This document shows, one piece after another, positions 1 to 7,529 of a stretch of 64,000 nt of DNA. Numbering within the stretch: the first letter of the stretch is position 1; each line of letters begins with the position of its first letter. The notes under the pieces are model-generated. The model was not told the DNA's origin. It saw nothing but the letters and a program-made list of their open reading frames with translations, and did not search any database. Origin of the DNA: DASRDB01 sp035652815. GTDB taxonomy: Bacteria; Chloroflexota; Ktedonobacteria; Ktedonobacterales; Ktedonobacteraceae. Both the position numbers and the translations under genes were made by a program. The stretch is taken from positions 1 to 64,000 of the forward strand of contig DASRDB010000005.1 of the NCBI GenBank assembly GCA_035652815.1, read 5' to 3'.

Positions 1-247
1 AGCAGCTCTCTTCGGCTCTGTAAACTCATCATAACCTCATTTCCTTCCAGCTCTCTGACCCTTGAAGAATCAGGCGGCTGGTAAGATTCTCTCATGAGGC
101 AACGTATCTGCCAAAGTAAGATTTTTGGTGAGGCAATTCGATGGCTTGCAAGATACGTTCATTCCTGTTATTCTTATAAAAAGGGTACTGTGGAATCGCA
201 GTATCTGAACAGGTTGTAGAAAAACTCTCGAACGAAAGCGAGAACTC

Positions 248-1075
248 ATGGATACTTCTCTTCAAAATACCGGTGTAGATGAGCAGACACTGCCAGTCGT
301 GGTAGAGGGCGAAGAGGAACCTATCGGTGAGGTGGGACATATCCACCTGCCGGGTCCGAGTATCTGGCCAATTATTTTAAGCGTGGCGATTGCCATTGCT
401 ATGTTAGGCTTTCTGATTATCGATACGACTCCCTGGGTTGTCATTATCAGCCTGCCACTTATGTTGATCGGCGCGCTCGGCTGGGCACTTGAAGACCCCA
501 TGAAGGGTTCCCACGAGCAGGAAGTGGAGCCTGGAAAATATGCCCGGACGTTCGGCGAGGCGGCGATTACCGGCAAGCCGACACCTCTTGCTGAAGAGCT
601 TCTTCAGGAAGCCGAAGACGTGGTTGATAAGACTGTCACGATCAGTAGCACCGCCTGGAGCGCGCACCCGGTCAAGGTCTTTGTGGAGCGCGAAGGCGCG
701 GTTCTCTCGCTCTACGGTAAGGTCGAACTGGAAGCGCAAAAGCAGGAAATCGAAAGGAACCTGCGCAATCTCCCCGGCGTGCTGGACGTGATGAACTTCC
801 TGGTCGCAGAAGACGAACTGCTGAACAACGTCAACCGCGTTATCGAAGACCTGAAAAAATCTGGCAAGATTCCGGAATCGGCCAACATCACCGCCCTGGT
901 CGAAAACTACATCGTCAGCCTGTACGGCGATGTGCCTGATATCAAAATGAAATACCTGCTGGAACGCGAAATCTCCGGCATCCCCGGTGCGCGTGTCGTC
1001 ATTAACCACATTGGCCTGAATGAGAACATCCCCGGCAATCTCGGCAAGACCACCAACCGCATCGCTCGTATCTAA
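248..1075 (+). CDS. Membrane protein with two BON domains
   Basis: A 275-residue protein. Residues about 40-59 and 62-81 form two hydrophobic helices, introduced by a HLPGPSIWP stretch like that in small cytochrome-oxidase-associated subunits. Two BON-like domains follow, at about 128-187 and 193-253, each ending in a 'G-V/A-x-x-V-x-N' beta pattern. BON domains bind phospholipid or peptidoglycan surfaces and are found in osmotic-shock proteins such as OsmY. A role at the membrane/envelope interface is inferred; no enzymatic motif is visible. It starts at an ATG and is followed at once by a rho-independent terminator, so it is probably a single-gene unit or the end of one. The two-helix N-terminus fused to BON repeats is not a fusion I can name. 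Confidence 0.8.
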   Translation: MDTSLQNTGVDEQTLPVVVEGEEEPIGEVGHIHLPGPSIWPIILSVAIAIAMLGFLIIDTTPWVVIISLPLMLIGALGWALEDPMKGSHEQEVEPGKYARTFGEAAITGKPTPLAEELLQEAEDVVDKTVTISSTAWSAHPVKVFVEREGAVLSLYGKVELEAQKQEIERNLRNLPGVLDVMNFLVAEDELLNNVNRVIEDLKKSGKIPESANITALVENYIVSLYGDVPDIKMKYLLEREISGIPGARVVINHIGLNENIPGNLGKTTNRIARI

Positions 1076-1091
1076 ACACAAACCAAAAGGA

Positions 1092-1120
1092 ATGGGGCCA
1101 GTTGACCTGGCCCCATTTTT
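1092..1120 (+). terminator. Rho-independent terminator after the BON gene
   Basis: A perfect 10-bp stem (ATGGGGCCAG / CTGGCCCCAT) with a 5-nt loop is followed by TTTTT. It lies 16 bp after the stop codon of the BON-domain gene. Confidence 0.85.
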
Positions 1121-1134
1121 AATAATAGAACCAG

Positions 1135-1201
1135 GAAGACACCCGCAAGGGGTGTCTCTACACCGATACAGGTAGTAGAGACACCCCTTGCGGGTGTCTT
1201 C
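1135..1201. repeat. Palindromic repeat family A, copy 1
   Basis: Perfect 27-bp inverted arms (1135-1161 and 1175-1201) around a 13-nt centre. The core CACCCGCAAGGGG...TCTCTAC recurs at about 20405, 25758 and 54017. It is a MITE- or REP-like intergenic element with no coding capacity. Confidence 0.85.
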
Positions 1202-1267
1202 TTCCATCACTTCGGGGTTCATATATCTACTCGCCCCATTTTTTATAAGCTTACAAAAAGGCGGCCT

Positions 1268-1301
1268 ATTCATCCCCGGTCTTTCCAAGCCGGGGATGAA
1301 T
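1268..1301. repeat. IS200/IS605-type terminal hairpin
   Basis: A perfect 12-bp inverted repeat (ATTCATCCCCGG / CCGGGGATGAAT) with a 10-nt loop. It lies just beyond the 3' end of the decayed tnpA. IS200/IS605 elements carry subterminal hairpins rather than inverted repeats, and this one has the CCCCGG...CCGGGG look of such ends. It is probably one end of the remnant element. Confidence 0.5.
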
Positions 1302-1348
1302 GGGCACCCCTGATTTGGGGCGGGAGAGGCGGGGAGAATCTCAGTCCT

Positions 1349-1705
1349 CGCTTTGTTGCTCAATAGAGCGTTGGTCGTCTCGCTGCTGACAGGGCCTGCT
1401 GTGGAGAGCAAAGAGGAAGGGGACCACAGAGCAGGCAGGGCGCGCAACTGGACAAACTCCTTTCGGAGTACCCGTGAGGAGCGTCCTTTGATCAGCCGGG
1501 GCATGTTAGAGGGAAAGGTAAAGGGATTGGTTCGCACAAAGAGATGTCCATGATCCGGCTGCATAGCCAGTTCGATGAGGTGCCACTCCTGCTGCGTGAT
1601 CACCTCCGTGAGCAGTTGCTCCAACCGTCTTTGGACTGCTCCGACCAGCACACGACGCCGTCTCTTTGGACAAACAATGAGGGGAGAGACAAGCAGATGC
1701 ACGCT
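1349..1705 (-). pseudogene. tnpA: Decayed IS200/IS605 TnpA (Y1 transposase)
   Basis: The reverse-strand translation gives a recognisable TnpA: 'CPKRRRRVLVG', 'QPDHGHLFV' (HUH metal-binding pair), 'LIKGRSSRVLRKEF' and 'LPALWSPS' occur in family order. TnpA normally nicks single-stranded IS ends with a tyrosine. Here the segment that should read like 'S-S-E-T-x-x-x-Y-I' has no Tyr (SSETTNALLS), and the 'WSPSYF' position reads WSPSSL. No convincing start codon exists, and the frame runs on without a stop into sequence antisense to the BON gene. I read it as an inactive remnant, possibly of an element related to the TnpB at 4361. The long open frame that contains it is otherwise spurious. Confidence 0.7.
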
Positions 1706-1712
1706 CTGTCGA

Positions 1713-1991
1713 TTACAGATAGCCTCTCTGTTGCGCAAGCGGAGCCACTTGCTGGAGAAGACCGGAGGCTTCCTCCCGCTTACCCGCATTCCATGCCTGT
1801 AAAGCTGATTCAAGGAGTCTGGAGAACTCCTCTGGAGGAGGTTGTTGTTCTGGATCGAGAAGTATCTGCGCATAGTCTATTGCGTGAGCAATGTTTTCCT
1901 GAGCGAGAGCAACACCGAGTAAGGGCCAGACTCCTACCCACAAAAGTGGGTTGCGATTTTGACTGTCGGCTTTATTCGCACCTCCGCGCAA
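1713..1991 (-). pseudogene. C-terminal fragment of a large TPR-type regulator (probable)
   Basis: The open frame begins only at a TTG without good Shine-Dalgarno spacing. Its last ~75 residues resemble the C-terminal tails of large TPR/ATPase regulators (adenylate-cyclase- or LuxR-type): 'LLGVALA', 'AIDYAQILLDPEQQPPP', 'LLESALQAWNAGKREEA', ending '...QRGYL'. In such proteins this tail follows hundreds of residues of helical repeats, which are missing here. I interpret it as the 3' remnant of a gene truncated when the adjacent IS200-like element arrived. The alternative is a genuine 92-residue helical protein cotranscribed with the HTH gene 73 bp upstream. Confidence 0.45.
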
Positions 1992-2064
1992 ATAGATGTT
2001 CTTATGCCTGGGATTGCTTCGGCAGTCAGGTGTTCCGAGGGGAAGTATATCACACCCAACCTAC

Positions 2065-2268
2065 CTACTCATCATCTTTTTCATCTGGACGTATTTCTAG
2101 CAGGCGGTCTAGTTCTGACCGCTTAAAAAGTACTTCCCGCTTAATGCCACGACGATACTTCGTAATACGTCCAGTTTCAGCATATCTTTCAAGAGTACTT
2201 CGTGAAACCCCTAGGTAATCACAAGCCTCCTGCGGTGTTAAATATTCTTTTCCGTTTATTTGTGTCAA
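2065..2268 (-). CDS. Excisionase-like helix-turn-helix protein (HTH_17)
   Basis: A 67-residue protein made almost entirely of a MerR/Xis-type winged HTH: 'YLTPQEACDYLGVSRSTLERYAETGRI' is the classic helix-turn-helix of the excisionase family, followed by a basic 'KYRRGIKREVLFKRSEL' wing. Such proteins bind DNA to steer excision or to regulate mobile elements. The start codon is TTG at 2266-2268, with a GGGGTG purine run about 8 nt upstream; no ATG is available. A consensus-like promoter lies upstream (2298-2326) and overlaps a 21-bp direct repeat, which suggests autoregulation. It is divergent from the sigma-like/TnpB genes and may control the island. Confidence 0.8.
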   Translation of the reverse strand: MTQINGKEYLTPQEACDYLGVSRSTLERYAETGRITKYRRGIKREVLFKRSELDRLLEIRPDEKDDE

Positions 2269-2297
2269 GTAAGCACCCCGTTTTTTTTAATGGCTAC

Positions 2298-2326
2298 ATA
2301 CTAGCATGGGAGCGCACCAACGTCAA
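2298..2326 (-). promoter_or_regulatory. Sigma-A promoter of the HTH gene
   Basis: On the reverse strand TTGACG (2321-2326), a 17-bp spacer, then TAGTAT (2298-2303). The -35 lies inside direct repeat 1 (2321-2341), so a protein on the repeat would block it. Confidence 0.65.
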
Positions 2327-2372
2327 CACTTGATAACGAATAGAGAATGGTCGTCAACACTTGACAACGAAT
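2321..2372. repeat. Two 21-bp direct repeats, possible operators
   Basis: 2321-2341 and 2352-2372 share the sequence CGTCAACACTTGAyAACGAAT (one difference), 31 bp apart start to start, about three helical turns. They sit between the divergent HTH gene and the sigma-like gene and overlap the HTH promoter -35. They are likely iterons or operators for the HTH protein; this is inference. Confidence 0.55.
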
Positions 2373-2513
2373 CAGGAGTATGTTATCATTCTTTATCATT
2401 GATAGGTATTGATCTTTGTTTGTTAGTTTATATCGTAACTTTTTCAGTCGGTAAGCGCCAATAGGCTTTCATTCACATTCAATGCCATTTTTTATTAAAT
2501 ATTGTCAAAGAGT

Positions 2514-2591
2514 AAGGAGGATGCTTATGAGATAACCATGCCGACCTTCGTCCGCTATACGAAGGTCGGCACAGTGAGAGGACACACGTAG
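2514..2591 (+). promoter_or_regulatory. Leader with mini-ORFs and a hairpin upstream of the sigma-like gene
   Basis: A strong Shine-Dalgarno (AAGGAGG, 2514-2520) precedes ATG AGA TAA (2527-2535), and then a second ATG at 2538 opens a 17-residue peptide (2538-2591, begins MPTFVRYTK). This second frame spans a perfect 12-bp hairpin (GCCGACCTTCGT 2540-2551 / ACGAAGGTCGGC 2559-2570). No T-run follows, so it is not a simple terminator. It lies about 105 bp before the sigma-like gene and could act in translational attenuation. The rest of 2373-2694 shows no gene. Confidence 0.45.
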
Positions 2592-2694
2592 CCAGCATTC
2601 ACTCACTCTACGGGCGCTTTTAGCCTATTCAAGACACAGAGACGCCCAACCTGTCAAGTATGCACTTTGATTGCCTGACTGGGAGGGGATATCC

Positions 2695-3846
2695 ATGACT
2701 TCACCCGTGACTCACTATACGACCTACGACTTGGAGTATTACTACGCTGATCTCAAACGATTACCTGCTCTCTCGCCAGAGGAACGCCAACATCTCTTTA
2801 CTCAAGTGACTACACCAGCTCCTCAAAAGACACAGGGGCAACAGACAACTCTCAAACACCGCTTGATCGAGAGCTATCTGCCCCTGGCCAAACACCTCGC
2901 GATTGCCCTTTGTCCCTCGACCCATTACCGCCGTCTGTTCGCTGAGTTGGTCGGGGTCAGCCATCTGGCGGTCGTCCAGGCCGTGAACCGAGCCGAGTGT
3001 GCCAATATCCGCGATCTGGACGCCTATGTCACGGCCCACATTCGCGGGGCCATCAAGCGCACACTGGTTACAGATGGGCTGCTCCGTCTACCTGAACGTC
3101 TGCGCCAGCAGGCCCGTGCTGCGGGAACTCTCGCTTCCCTCTATGCCAGTGCGCGGGTGGTTAGCCTGGACGAGGTGCTGGAAAGCACGGACATCGAGGA
3201 ACTGGAGGAATTGCCGATGACGCCGCTCACGTCGTCACAAGCCGCACCCCCTCGTAACCCTACACAACGCGCCCAGGTCGAGACCTTGCTATCCTATCTG
3301 CCTGCACGCGCTCAGGCCATCTTGCGTCTGCGCTATGGTCTGGCAGAAGACAATGAACGCGCGCATAGCACGGCGGAGATTGCGCAGGTGTTGGGGCTGG
3401 ATCGCCGTCTGGTGCTGACTGCCGAACGCGAGGCGCTGCAGCGGCTCAAGGCGTTCGTTGCCGGAGCAGCTACCATCCAGCAGCGTCAGGGAAAGCCCTG
3501 CATTACTTACACACGGGCCTACCACTCACCCTCGCTGCTTCCACTACACGAGCAACACTTGCAACAAGCCGCCACCCGCTTGCGCGAACGGGCCATCCCA
3601 CTCACAATTCGCGCGTTGGCTGCGGAAGCGGGGCTACCCCTCTATCTCGCCCAGGCATACCTGCGTGTCCATCGCCTTGAGTCACCTATCGAGAGCCGAG
3701 CGCGGGAGCGACTCAGGCGGTTGGAGGAAACCTCTGCTCGATTGCGTAAACAGGGAGTGCGAGTCACGGCGGTGGTGCTGGCTCGCGAAGCGCACGTCAT
3801 GAAACTGACGGCAATCACCTTTCTCAAGACGCACCAGGAGGGGTAA
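2695..3846 (+). CDS. Sigma-70-like protein with extra C-terminal HTH repeats
   Basis: The chosen ATG at 2695 has GGGAGGGG 6-13 nt upstream (an in-frame TTG lies 24 nt earlier). The 383-residue product has a sigma region-2-like part at about 52-133 ('YLPLAKHLA', 'LVGVSHLAVVQAV', 'AYVTAHIRGAIKR', 'LLRLP') and a region-4 HTH at about 195-255 ('LPARAQAILRLRYGL', 'STAEIAQVLGLDRRLV'). Two tandem HTH-like units follow at about 287-327 and 341-380, both of the form 'RLR...I/V-x-x-T...A-x-EA...'. Normal sigma factors end at region 4. It would direct RNA polymerase or bind DNA. It lies one base before the next gene and about 500 bp before TnpB, so it may belong functionally to that element. Confidence 0.7.
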   Translation: MTSPVTHYTTYDLEYYYADLKRLPALSPEERQHLFTQVTTPAPQKTQGQQTTLKHRLIESYLPLAKHLAIALCPSTHYRRLFAELVGVSHLAVVQAVNRAECANIRDLDAYVTAHIRGAIKRTLVTDGLLRLPERLRQQARAAGTLASLYASARVVSLDEVLESTDIEELEELPMTPLTSSQAAPPRNPTQRAQVETLLSYLPARAQAILRLRYGLAEDNERAHSTAEIAQVLGLDRRLVLTAEREALQRLKAFVAGAATIQQRQGKPCITYTRAYHSPSLLPLHEQHLQQAATRLRERAIPLTIRALAAEAGLPLYLAQAYLRVHRLESPIESRARERLRRLEETSARLRKQGVRVTAVVLAREAHVMKLTAITFLKTHQEG

Positions 3847-3847
3847 C

Positions 3848-4252
3848 ATGTGTGAGCGTAAACGCGGCAATCCCCATCCGTTACCCAAAGCGCGCTCTCG
3901 ATGCGCTAACGGACAACCGCTTGCCCGTCCTCGGCTGACCTTGCATGAGTCTGACCCGATCACCGGGAACGAAGACGCGCTTTATACGTTATTCTACGAG
4001 GGCTACCGGGGTTATACGATCTACAGTACCCCCGAGGGACACTGCTGTATTCATGGCAGGCAGGGCTGCCTGAAACTGCGCGGACGCTTTGTCTGCTTCC
4101 CCGACATTGAGGAGGCTAAAGCGTTCATCAAGCGTTTGCGGGCACAGGGCGATACCTCGTATGATGACGTCGAACGGTATTTGCCGGAGTGGGAATACGT
4201 GTGGCTGAATTGGAAAGAACAGCTCTATTCTGACATACAGCGCGTCTCATAA
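3848..4252 (+). CDS. Unknown protein between the sigma-like gene and TnpB
   Basis: A 134-residue protein I do not recognise. The ATG lies 1 nt after the stop of the sigma-like gene, and its ribosome-binding site (CAGGAGGGG) overlaps the end of that gene, so the two are translationally coupled. The first ~30 residues are basic and probably disordered. The rest has an alternating aromatic pattern ('YTLFYEGYRGYTIYSTPEG', 'LRGRFVCFPDIEEAKAFIKRL', 'WEYVWLNWKE') consistent with a small alpha/beta domain that pairs strands with one central helix. There are several Cys but no clear zinc-finger spacing. No signal peptide or membrane helix is present. A hairpin follows at 4257-4289. Confidence 0.7.
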   Translation: MCERKRGNPHPLPKARSRCANGQPLARPRLTLHESDPITGNEDALYTLFYEGYRGYTIYSTPEGHCCIHGRQGCLKLRGRFVCFPDIEEAKAFIKRLRAQGDTSYDDVERYLPEWEYVWLNWKEQLYSDIQRVS

Positions 4253-4256
4253 GAAC

Positions 4257-4289
4257 TGAAAGGGAAAGGCGCTCAAACTTTCCCTTTCA
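4257..4289 (+). terminator. Hairpin after the 134-residue gene
   Basis: A perfect 12-bp stem (TGAAAGGGAAAG / CTTTCCCTTTCA) with a 9-nt loop, 5 bp after the stop codon. No strong T-run follows, so it could be a partial terminator or an RNA-processing site separating the sigma-like genes from tnpB. Confidence 0.5.
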
Positions 4290-4337
4290 CGAAACATGCA
4301 ATAGCATTGAGCAAAAGAAAGAAAAAGGACAAAAAGC

Positions 4338-4364
4338 ATGACAGCAGATCGGAGTAAACCATGA
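4338..4364 (+). CDS. Eight-residue leader peptide coupled to tnpB
   Basis: ATG at 4338 encodes MTADRSKP and stops at TGA 4362-4364, overlapping the tnpB ATG (4361) in an ATGA junction. An AAAGGA site precedes it. It could deliver ribosomes to tnpB by re-initiation. It may be chance; tnpB also has its own CGGAG site. Confidence 0.35.
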   Translation: MTADRSKP

Positions 4365-5929
4365 AGCGAGCCAGGACCCCAACCTTTCTGCTTGAATTAC
4401 CTCTAAGGCTCGATTGGAGCCAGGAGCGCCAGCTACGTGCGCACTTGGAAGCGGCTCGCTGTCTGTACAACGCTCTGCTGTCTGAAGCGATGAAGCGGCT
4501 CAATTGCATGCGCAACGATCCGGCATGGAACAAAGCGCGATCCATCCCTCGCTCACAGAAGCAGGAACGCGCACAAGCGTTTTCTGAGCTGCGCACCCAC
4601 TACCGCTTCTCCGAATACGAGATGCATACGTATGCGAAGGCGGCCCGCGCCTCGTGGATCGCTGACCATATTGACAGTACCATGGCGCAAACTCTGGCAA
4701 CACGGGCCTATCAAGCCGCCAATCGTGTCTGTGTGGGCAAGGCTAAACGAGTACGTTTCCGTAGCAAAGGGCGTGGTATCGATAGCGTGGAGGGCAAGCG
4801 CAACGATGTCGGCATGCGCTTTGTGCTGGACCCGGGCGTGAGCGATGGTGGCTTTCTGATCTGGAATGAAGAGGTCATTCCGGCCATCATCGATTGGCGT
4901 GATCCGGTGGTACAACACGGCCTGCGTCACACCATCAAGTATGTGCGCCTGGTTCGCCGGAAGGCCTCTTCTCCGCAGGCGCAAGGAGCCGACCATGACG
5001 GCAACCGCTACTTTGTGCAACTGGTCTTAGAGGGGCATGCGTTCGTCAAGCCCAAACATGAGGAAGTGGGCAAAGACACCATTGGTCTCGATATTGGCCC
5101 GTCCACACTGGCGATCGTGCCACGTGAGGGCAAAGCCGATCTAGTCACGTTCTGCGAGGAATTAGCCCCTGATGTCAGGAAAAAGCGACGCTTGCAGCGC
5201 CAGATGGAGCGGCAGCGCAGGGCCAATAATCCTGACAATTATGACGAGAAAGGTCGTGTCAAAACAGGTCGCCTGCGCTGGAAAGAGAGCAAGCGGTACA
5301 AAGCGACCAGGAGACGGCATGCCACCACCGAACGTAAACTCGCCGCTCATCGCAAGAGCCTGCATGGACATCTAGCCCATCGTATTGTCCAGGTGGGCAC
5401 CACCATCACTCTCGAAAAAACCTCGTTCAAAGCCTGGCAAAAACAGTATGGTCGAAGCATCGGACTTCGTGCCCCAGGGATGTTTGTAGCGCATTTGACC
5501 CGCCTAGTTGCAAAAACTGGCGGCACCCTGCACGAAGTCTCGGCCTACCAGACCAAACTGAGTCAGTATTGCCACCAGTGTGGGCAGTATCACAAGAAGC
5601 CCCGATCTGAGCGTTGGCACACCTGTCCCTGTGGATTGGGTCCAGTGCAGCGCGATCTCTACTCGGCGTTCTTGCTCGCCTACCTGGAACCACAGCAAAT
5701 ACACCCCTCCATCACCCAGCAGGTCTGGGAAGGTGCGGAGCCGCGCCTGAGAGCCGTGATGGAGGACTTGCAACAACGTGCGAATGAGGGGCAGTCCTTG
5801 CCCCGAAGTATGGGCCTGTCGGCTTCTCGCAAAGCTGCCCGTGCCGGAGCGCGTCGGCTCGAAAGTCCTGCCTATCCCCATCAAGAGCCGCTTGCTCCCC
5901 TCGCGGGAGCGAGCGGAAACGATGGGTGA
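4361..5929 (+). CDS. tnpB: TnpB RNA-guided nuclease (IS200/IS605 OrfB), catalytically intact
   Basis: A 522-residue TnpB, the small ancestor-type relative of Cas12 that cuts DNA at sites specified by an omega-RNA made from the element's right end. The RuvC triad is complete: D244 in 'GLDIGPSTLAIV', E352 in 'TITLEKTSF' and D432 in 'VQRDLYSAFLL'. A zinc-binding knuckle lies between the last two (C404, C407, C422, C424). An arginine/lysine-rich bridge region is at about 272-325. It is longer than the usual ~400 residues because of an insertion before RuvC-I and a ~75-residue tail that overlaps the expected omega-RNA coding region. No TnpA is adjacent; the only one nearby is the decayed copy at 1349-1705. 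The neighbouring sigma-like gene is unusual. Confidence 0.9.
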   Translation: MKRARTPTFLLELPLRLDWSQERQLRAHLEAARCLYNALLSEAMKRLNCMRNDPAWNKARSIPRSQKQERAQAFSELRTHYRFSEYEMHTYAKAARASWIADHIDSTMAQTLATRAYQAANRVCVGKAKRVRFRSKGRGIDSVEGKRNDVGMRFVLDPGVSDGGFLIWNEEVIPAIIDWRDPVVQHGLRHTIKYVRLVRRKASSPQAQGADHDGNRYFVQLVLEGHAFVKPKHEEVGKDTIGLDIGPSTLAIVPREGKADLVTFCEELAPDVRKKRRLQRQMERQRRANNPDNYDEKGRVKTGRLRWKESKRYKATRRRHATTERKLAAHRKSLHGHLAHRIVQVGTTITLEKTSFKAWQKQYGRSIGLRAPGMFVAHLTRLVAKTGGTLHEVSAYQTKLSQYCHQCGQYHKKPRSERWHTCPCGLGPVQRDLYSAFLLAYLEPQQIHPSITQQVWEGAEPRLRAVMEDLQQRANEGQSLPRSMGLSASRKAARAGARRLESPAYPHQEPLAPLAGASGNDG

Positions 5930-5941
5930 GTAACCAGGAAC

Positions 5942-5967
5942 CCCCCGTTCTTTAGACGGGGGAGGTC
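5942..5967 (+). ncRNA. Right-end hairpin and probable 3' scaffold end of the omega-RNA
   Basis: CCCCCGT (5942-5948) and ACGGGGG (5956-5962) form a 7-bp stem with loop TCTTTAG, followed by AGGTC. This CCCCCG-loop-CGGGGG-AGG arrangement is typical of the right end of IS605-type elements, where the omega-RNA scaffold ends and the guide begins. The RNA would start within the 3' part of tnpB; its 5' end cannot be set from sequence. The guide would then be read from the flank, which here is the antisense 3' end of ftsZ. Confidence 0.55.
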
Positions 5968-7428
5968 TCAGCGCTTGCGCAGGAACGCCGGAATGTCGAT
6001 CACATCTCCTGGAGGCGTGCCGCGACTGCCGCGAGGCAGATCGAGCGCCTTCGGATCGAGGCGGCGTACCGGGCGCTGCGAACGCGCATCAGCCGCAGCC
6101 GGACGGGTCAAAGGCTGGGCCTCTGGCTCCGGCACTGGTAGCTCGGCTGGCGGCCCCAGTTCATCCTCGTCTTCGTCTTCCATGTCAAATTGCACTGGCG
6201 GCGCAGGCTGCCGCATCTGCGGCGGACGAGGCACAGGCGAGGATGGCACCTGTTGCATCGAAGGCGCGGGACGCGGCGCAGTCGCTGGCAACGGCCCGGT
6301 TGGCTGCTTCGCGATATTTACCGGCGGCGGCGTGACAGGCAGCGAGTTGTAAGCATTATGCTGCACACTCTGCTGGCGCACAGGGCTGCTCCCGTTGGTC
6401 GAATGCCCAGACTGGTAGAACATGCTGCGGTTGTACTCCACCCGTCCACCAGGTGACGCCGGAACCGCAGTACGTCCATCGAAGCCGGTCGCAATCACCG
6501 TGATCTTCACCCGTCCCTCGTAAGCAGGGTCCTGTACCGCGCCGAAGATGATGTTCGCCTCGGGATGCGCGGCCTTGCTAATGATATCAGCGGCTTCATT
6601 CACCTCGTACAGCGTTAAATCCATACCACCGGTGATATTGAACAGCACGCCGCGAGCGCCGTTGATATCGATGTCGAGCAACGGGCTCGCAATCGCCATA
6701 TGCGCGGCATCGACGGCTCGCGTCTCGCCGCTGGCCTCGCCAATCGCCATCAGCGCCGAACCGGCAGCCGACATAATGGTCTTCACATCCGCGAAGTCCA
6801 GGTTAATCAGCCCTGGTACGGTAATCAGGTCGCTGATACCTTGAATGCCCTGACGCAGCACGTCATCAGCCAGGCGGAAGGCCTCTTTCAAAGGCATCTT
6901 CTTGTCCGCAATGGCGAGTAGACGATCATTGGGCACAGTAATCAGCGTGTCCACGTGCTGCTTCAGGTTGGCGATGCCTTCCTCTGCTGCGACACGGCGC
7001 TTGTTGCCCTCGAAGGTGAACGGCTTGGTGACAACGCCCACCGTGAGTGCGCCCAGCTCGCGGGCGATCTGCGCCACAACCGGGCTGGCTCCTGTGCCTG
7101 TCCCGCCGCCCATTCCGGCGGTAATGAAGACCATATCGGAGCCTTTCAGCGCCTCGTATAGTTCCTCGGCGCTCTCCTCTGCGGCCTTCGCCCCGACGCT
7201 CGGATTGCCACCAGCGCCGAGGCCACGAGTCAGTTTATCGCCAATGCGAATACAGCGGGGGGCTTCAGTAAGCATCAGGGCCTGGGCATCGGTGTTGATG
7301 GCAATGAACTCGATGCCGACCATGTTGGCCTGAATCATGCGGTTGACCGCGTTGCTGCCCCCACCTCCAACGCCGATCACTCGAATTTGAGCGAACCCCT
7401 CAACTTGATGATGTCCCATTGGTAGCAT
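5968..7428 (-). CDS. ftsZ: Cell division protein FtsZ
   Basis: The tubulin-like GTPase that forms the cytokinetic ring. The 486-residue product begins MLPMGHHQVEG at 7428, where AAAGGAGG sits 6 nt upstream; earlier in-frame starts lack such a site. 'RVIGVGGGGSNAVNRM', the tubulin signature 'GGGTGTG' and 'NLDFADVK' are all present. After the GTPase core (to about residue 325) comes a ~150-residue proline/glutamine-rich linker, longer than usual, and the C-terminal peptide 'DVIDIPAFLRKR', which matches the conserved FtsA-binding tail. It is last in the division cluster. Its stop codon directly abuts the right end of the TnpB element. Confidence 0.97.
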   Translation of the reverse strand: MLPMGHHQVEGFAQIRVIGVGGGGSNAVNRMIQANMVGIEFIAINTDAQALMLTEAPRCIRIGDKLTRGLGAGGNPSVGAKAAEESAEELYEALKGSDMVFITAGMGGGTGTGASPVVAQIARELGALTVGVVTKPFTFEGNKRRVAAEEGIANLKQHVDTLITVPNDRLLAIADKKMPLKEAFRLADDVLRQGIQGISDLITVPGLINLDFADVKTIMSAAGSALMAIGEASGETRAVDAAHMAIASPLLDIDINGARGVLFNITGGMDLTLYEVNEAADIISKAAHPEANIIFGAVQDPAYEGRVKITVIATGFDGRTAVPASPGGRVEYNRSMFYQSGHSTNGSSPVRQQSVQHNAYNSLPVTPPPVNIAKQPTGPLPATAPRPAPSMQQVPSSPVPRPPQMRQPAPPVQFDMEDEDEDELGPPAELPVPEPEAQPLTRPAAADARSQRPVRRLDPKALDLPRGSRGTPPGDVIDIPAFLRKR

Positions 7429-7529
7429 ATGTGGCCTCCTTTGGTGGGCGCGATAGGCCCGAAACGCCTTACGCCCTGGTTGGCGGCTAGTAGAGTGATG
7501 CCCCGTTGGCATCACTCCGTAAAACGATT

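Noticed and set aside
404..1873. A 489-codon reverse-strand open frame
   Set aside because: Only its middle part (1349-1705) resembles a protein (decayed TnpA). The rest is antisense to the BON gene and runs through hairpins and repeat A.
2321..2372. CRISPR array
   Set aside because: Only two repeats, 10 bp apart, with no spacers of usable length and no cas genes; fits an operator pair better.
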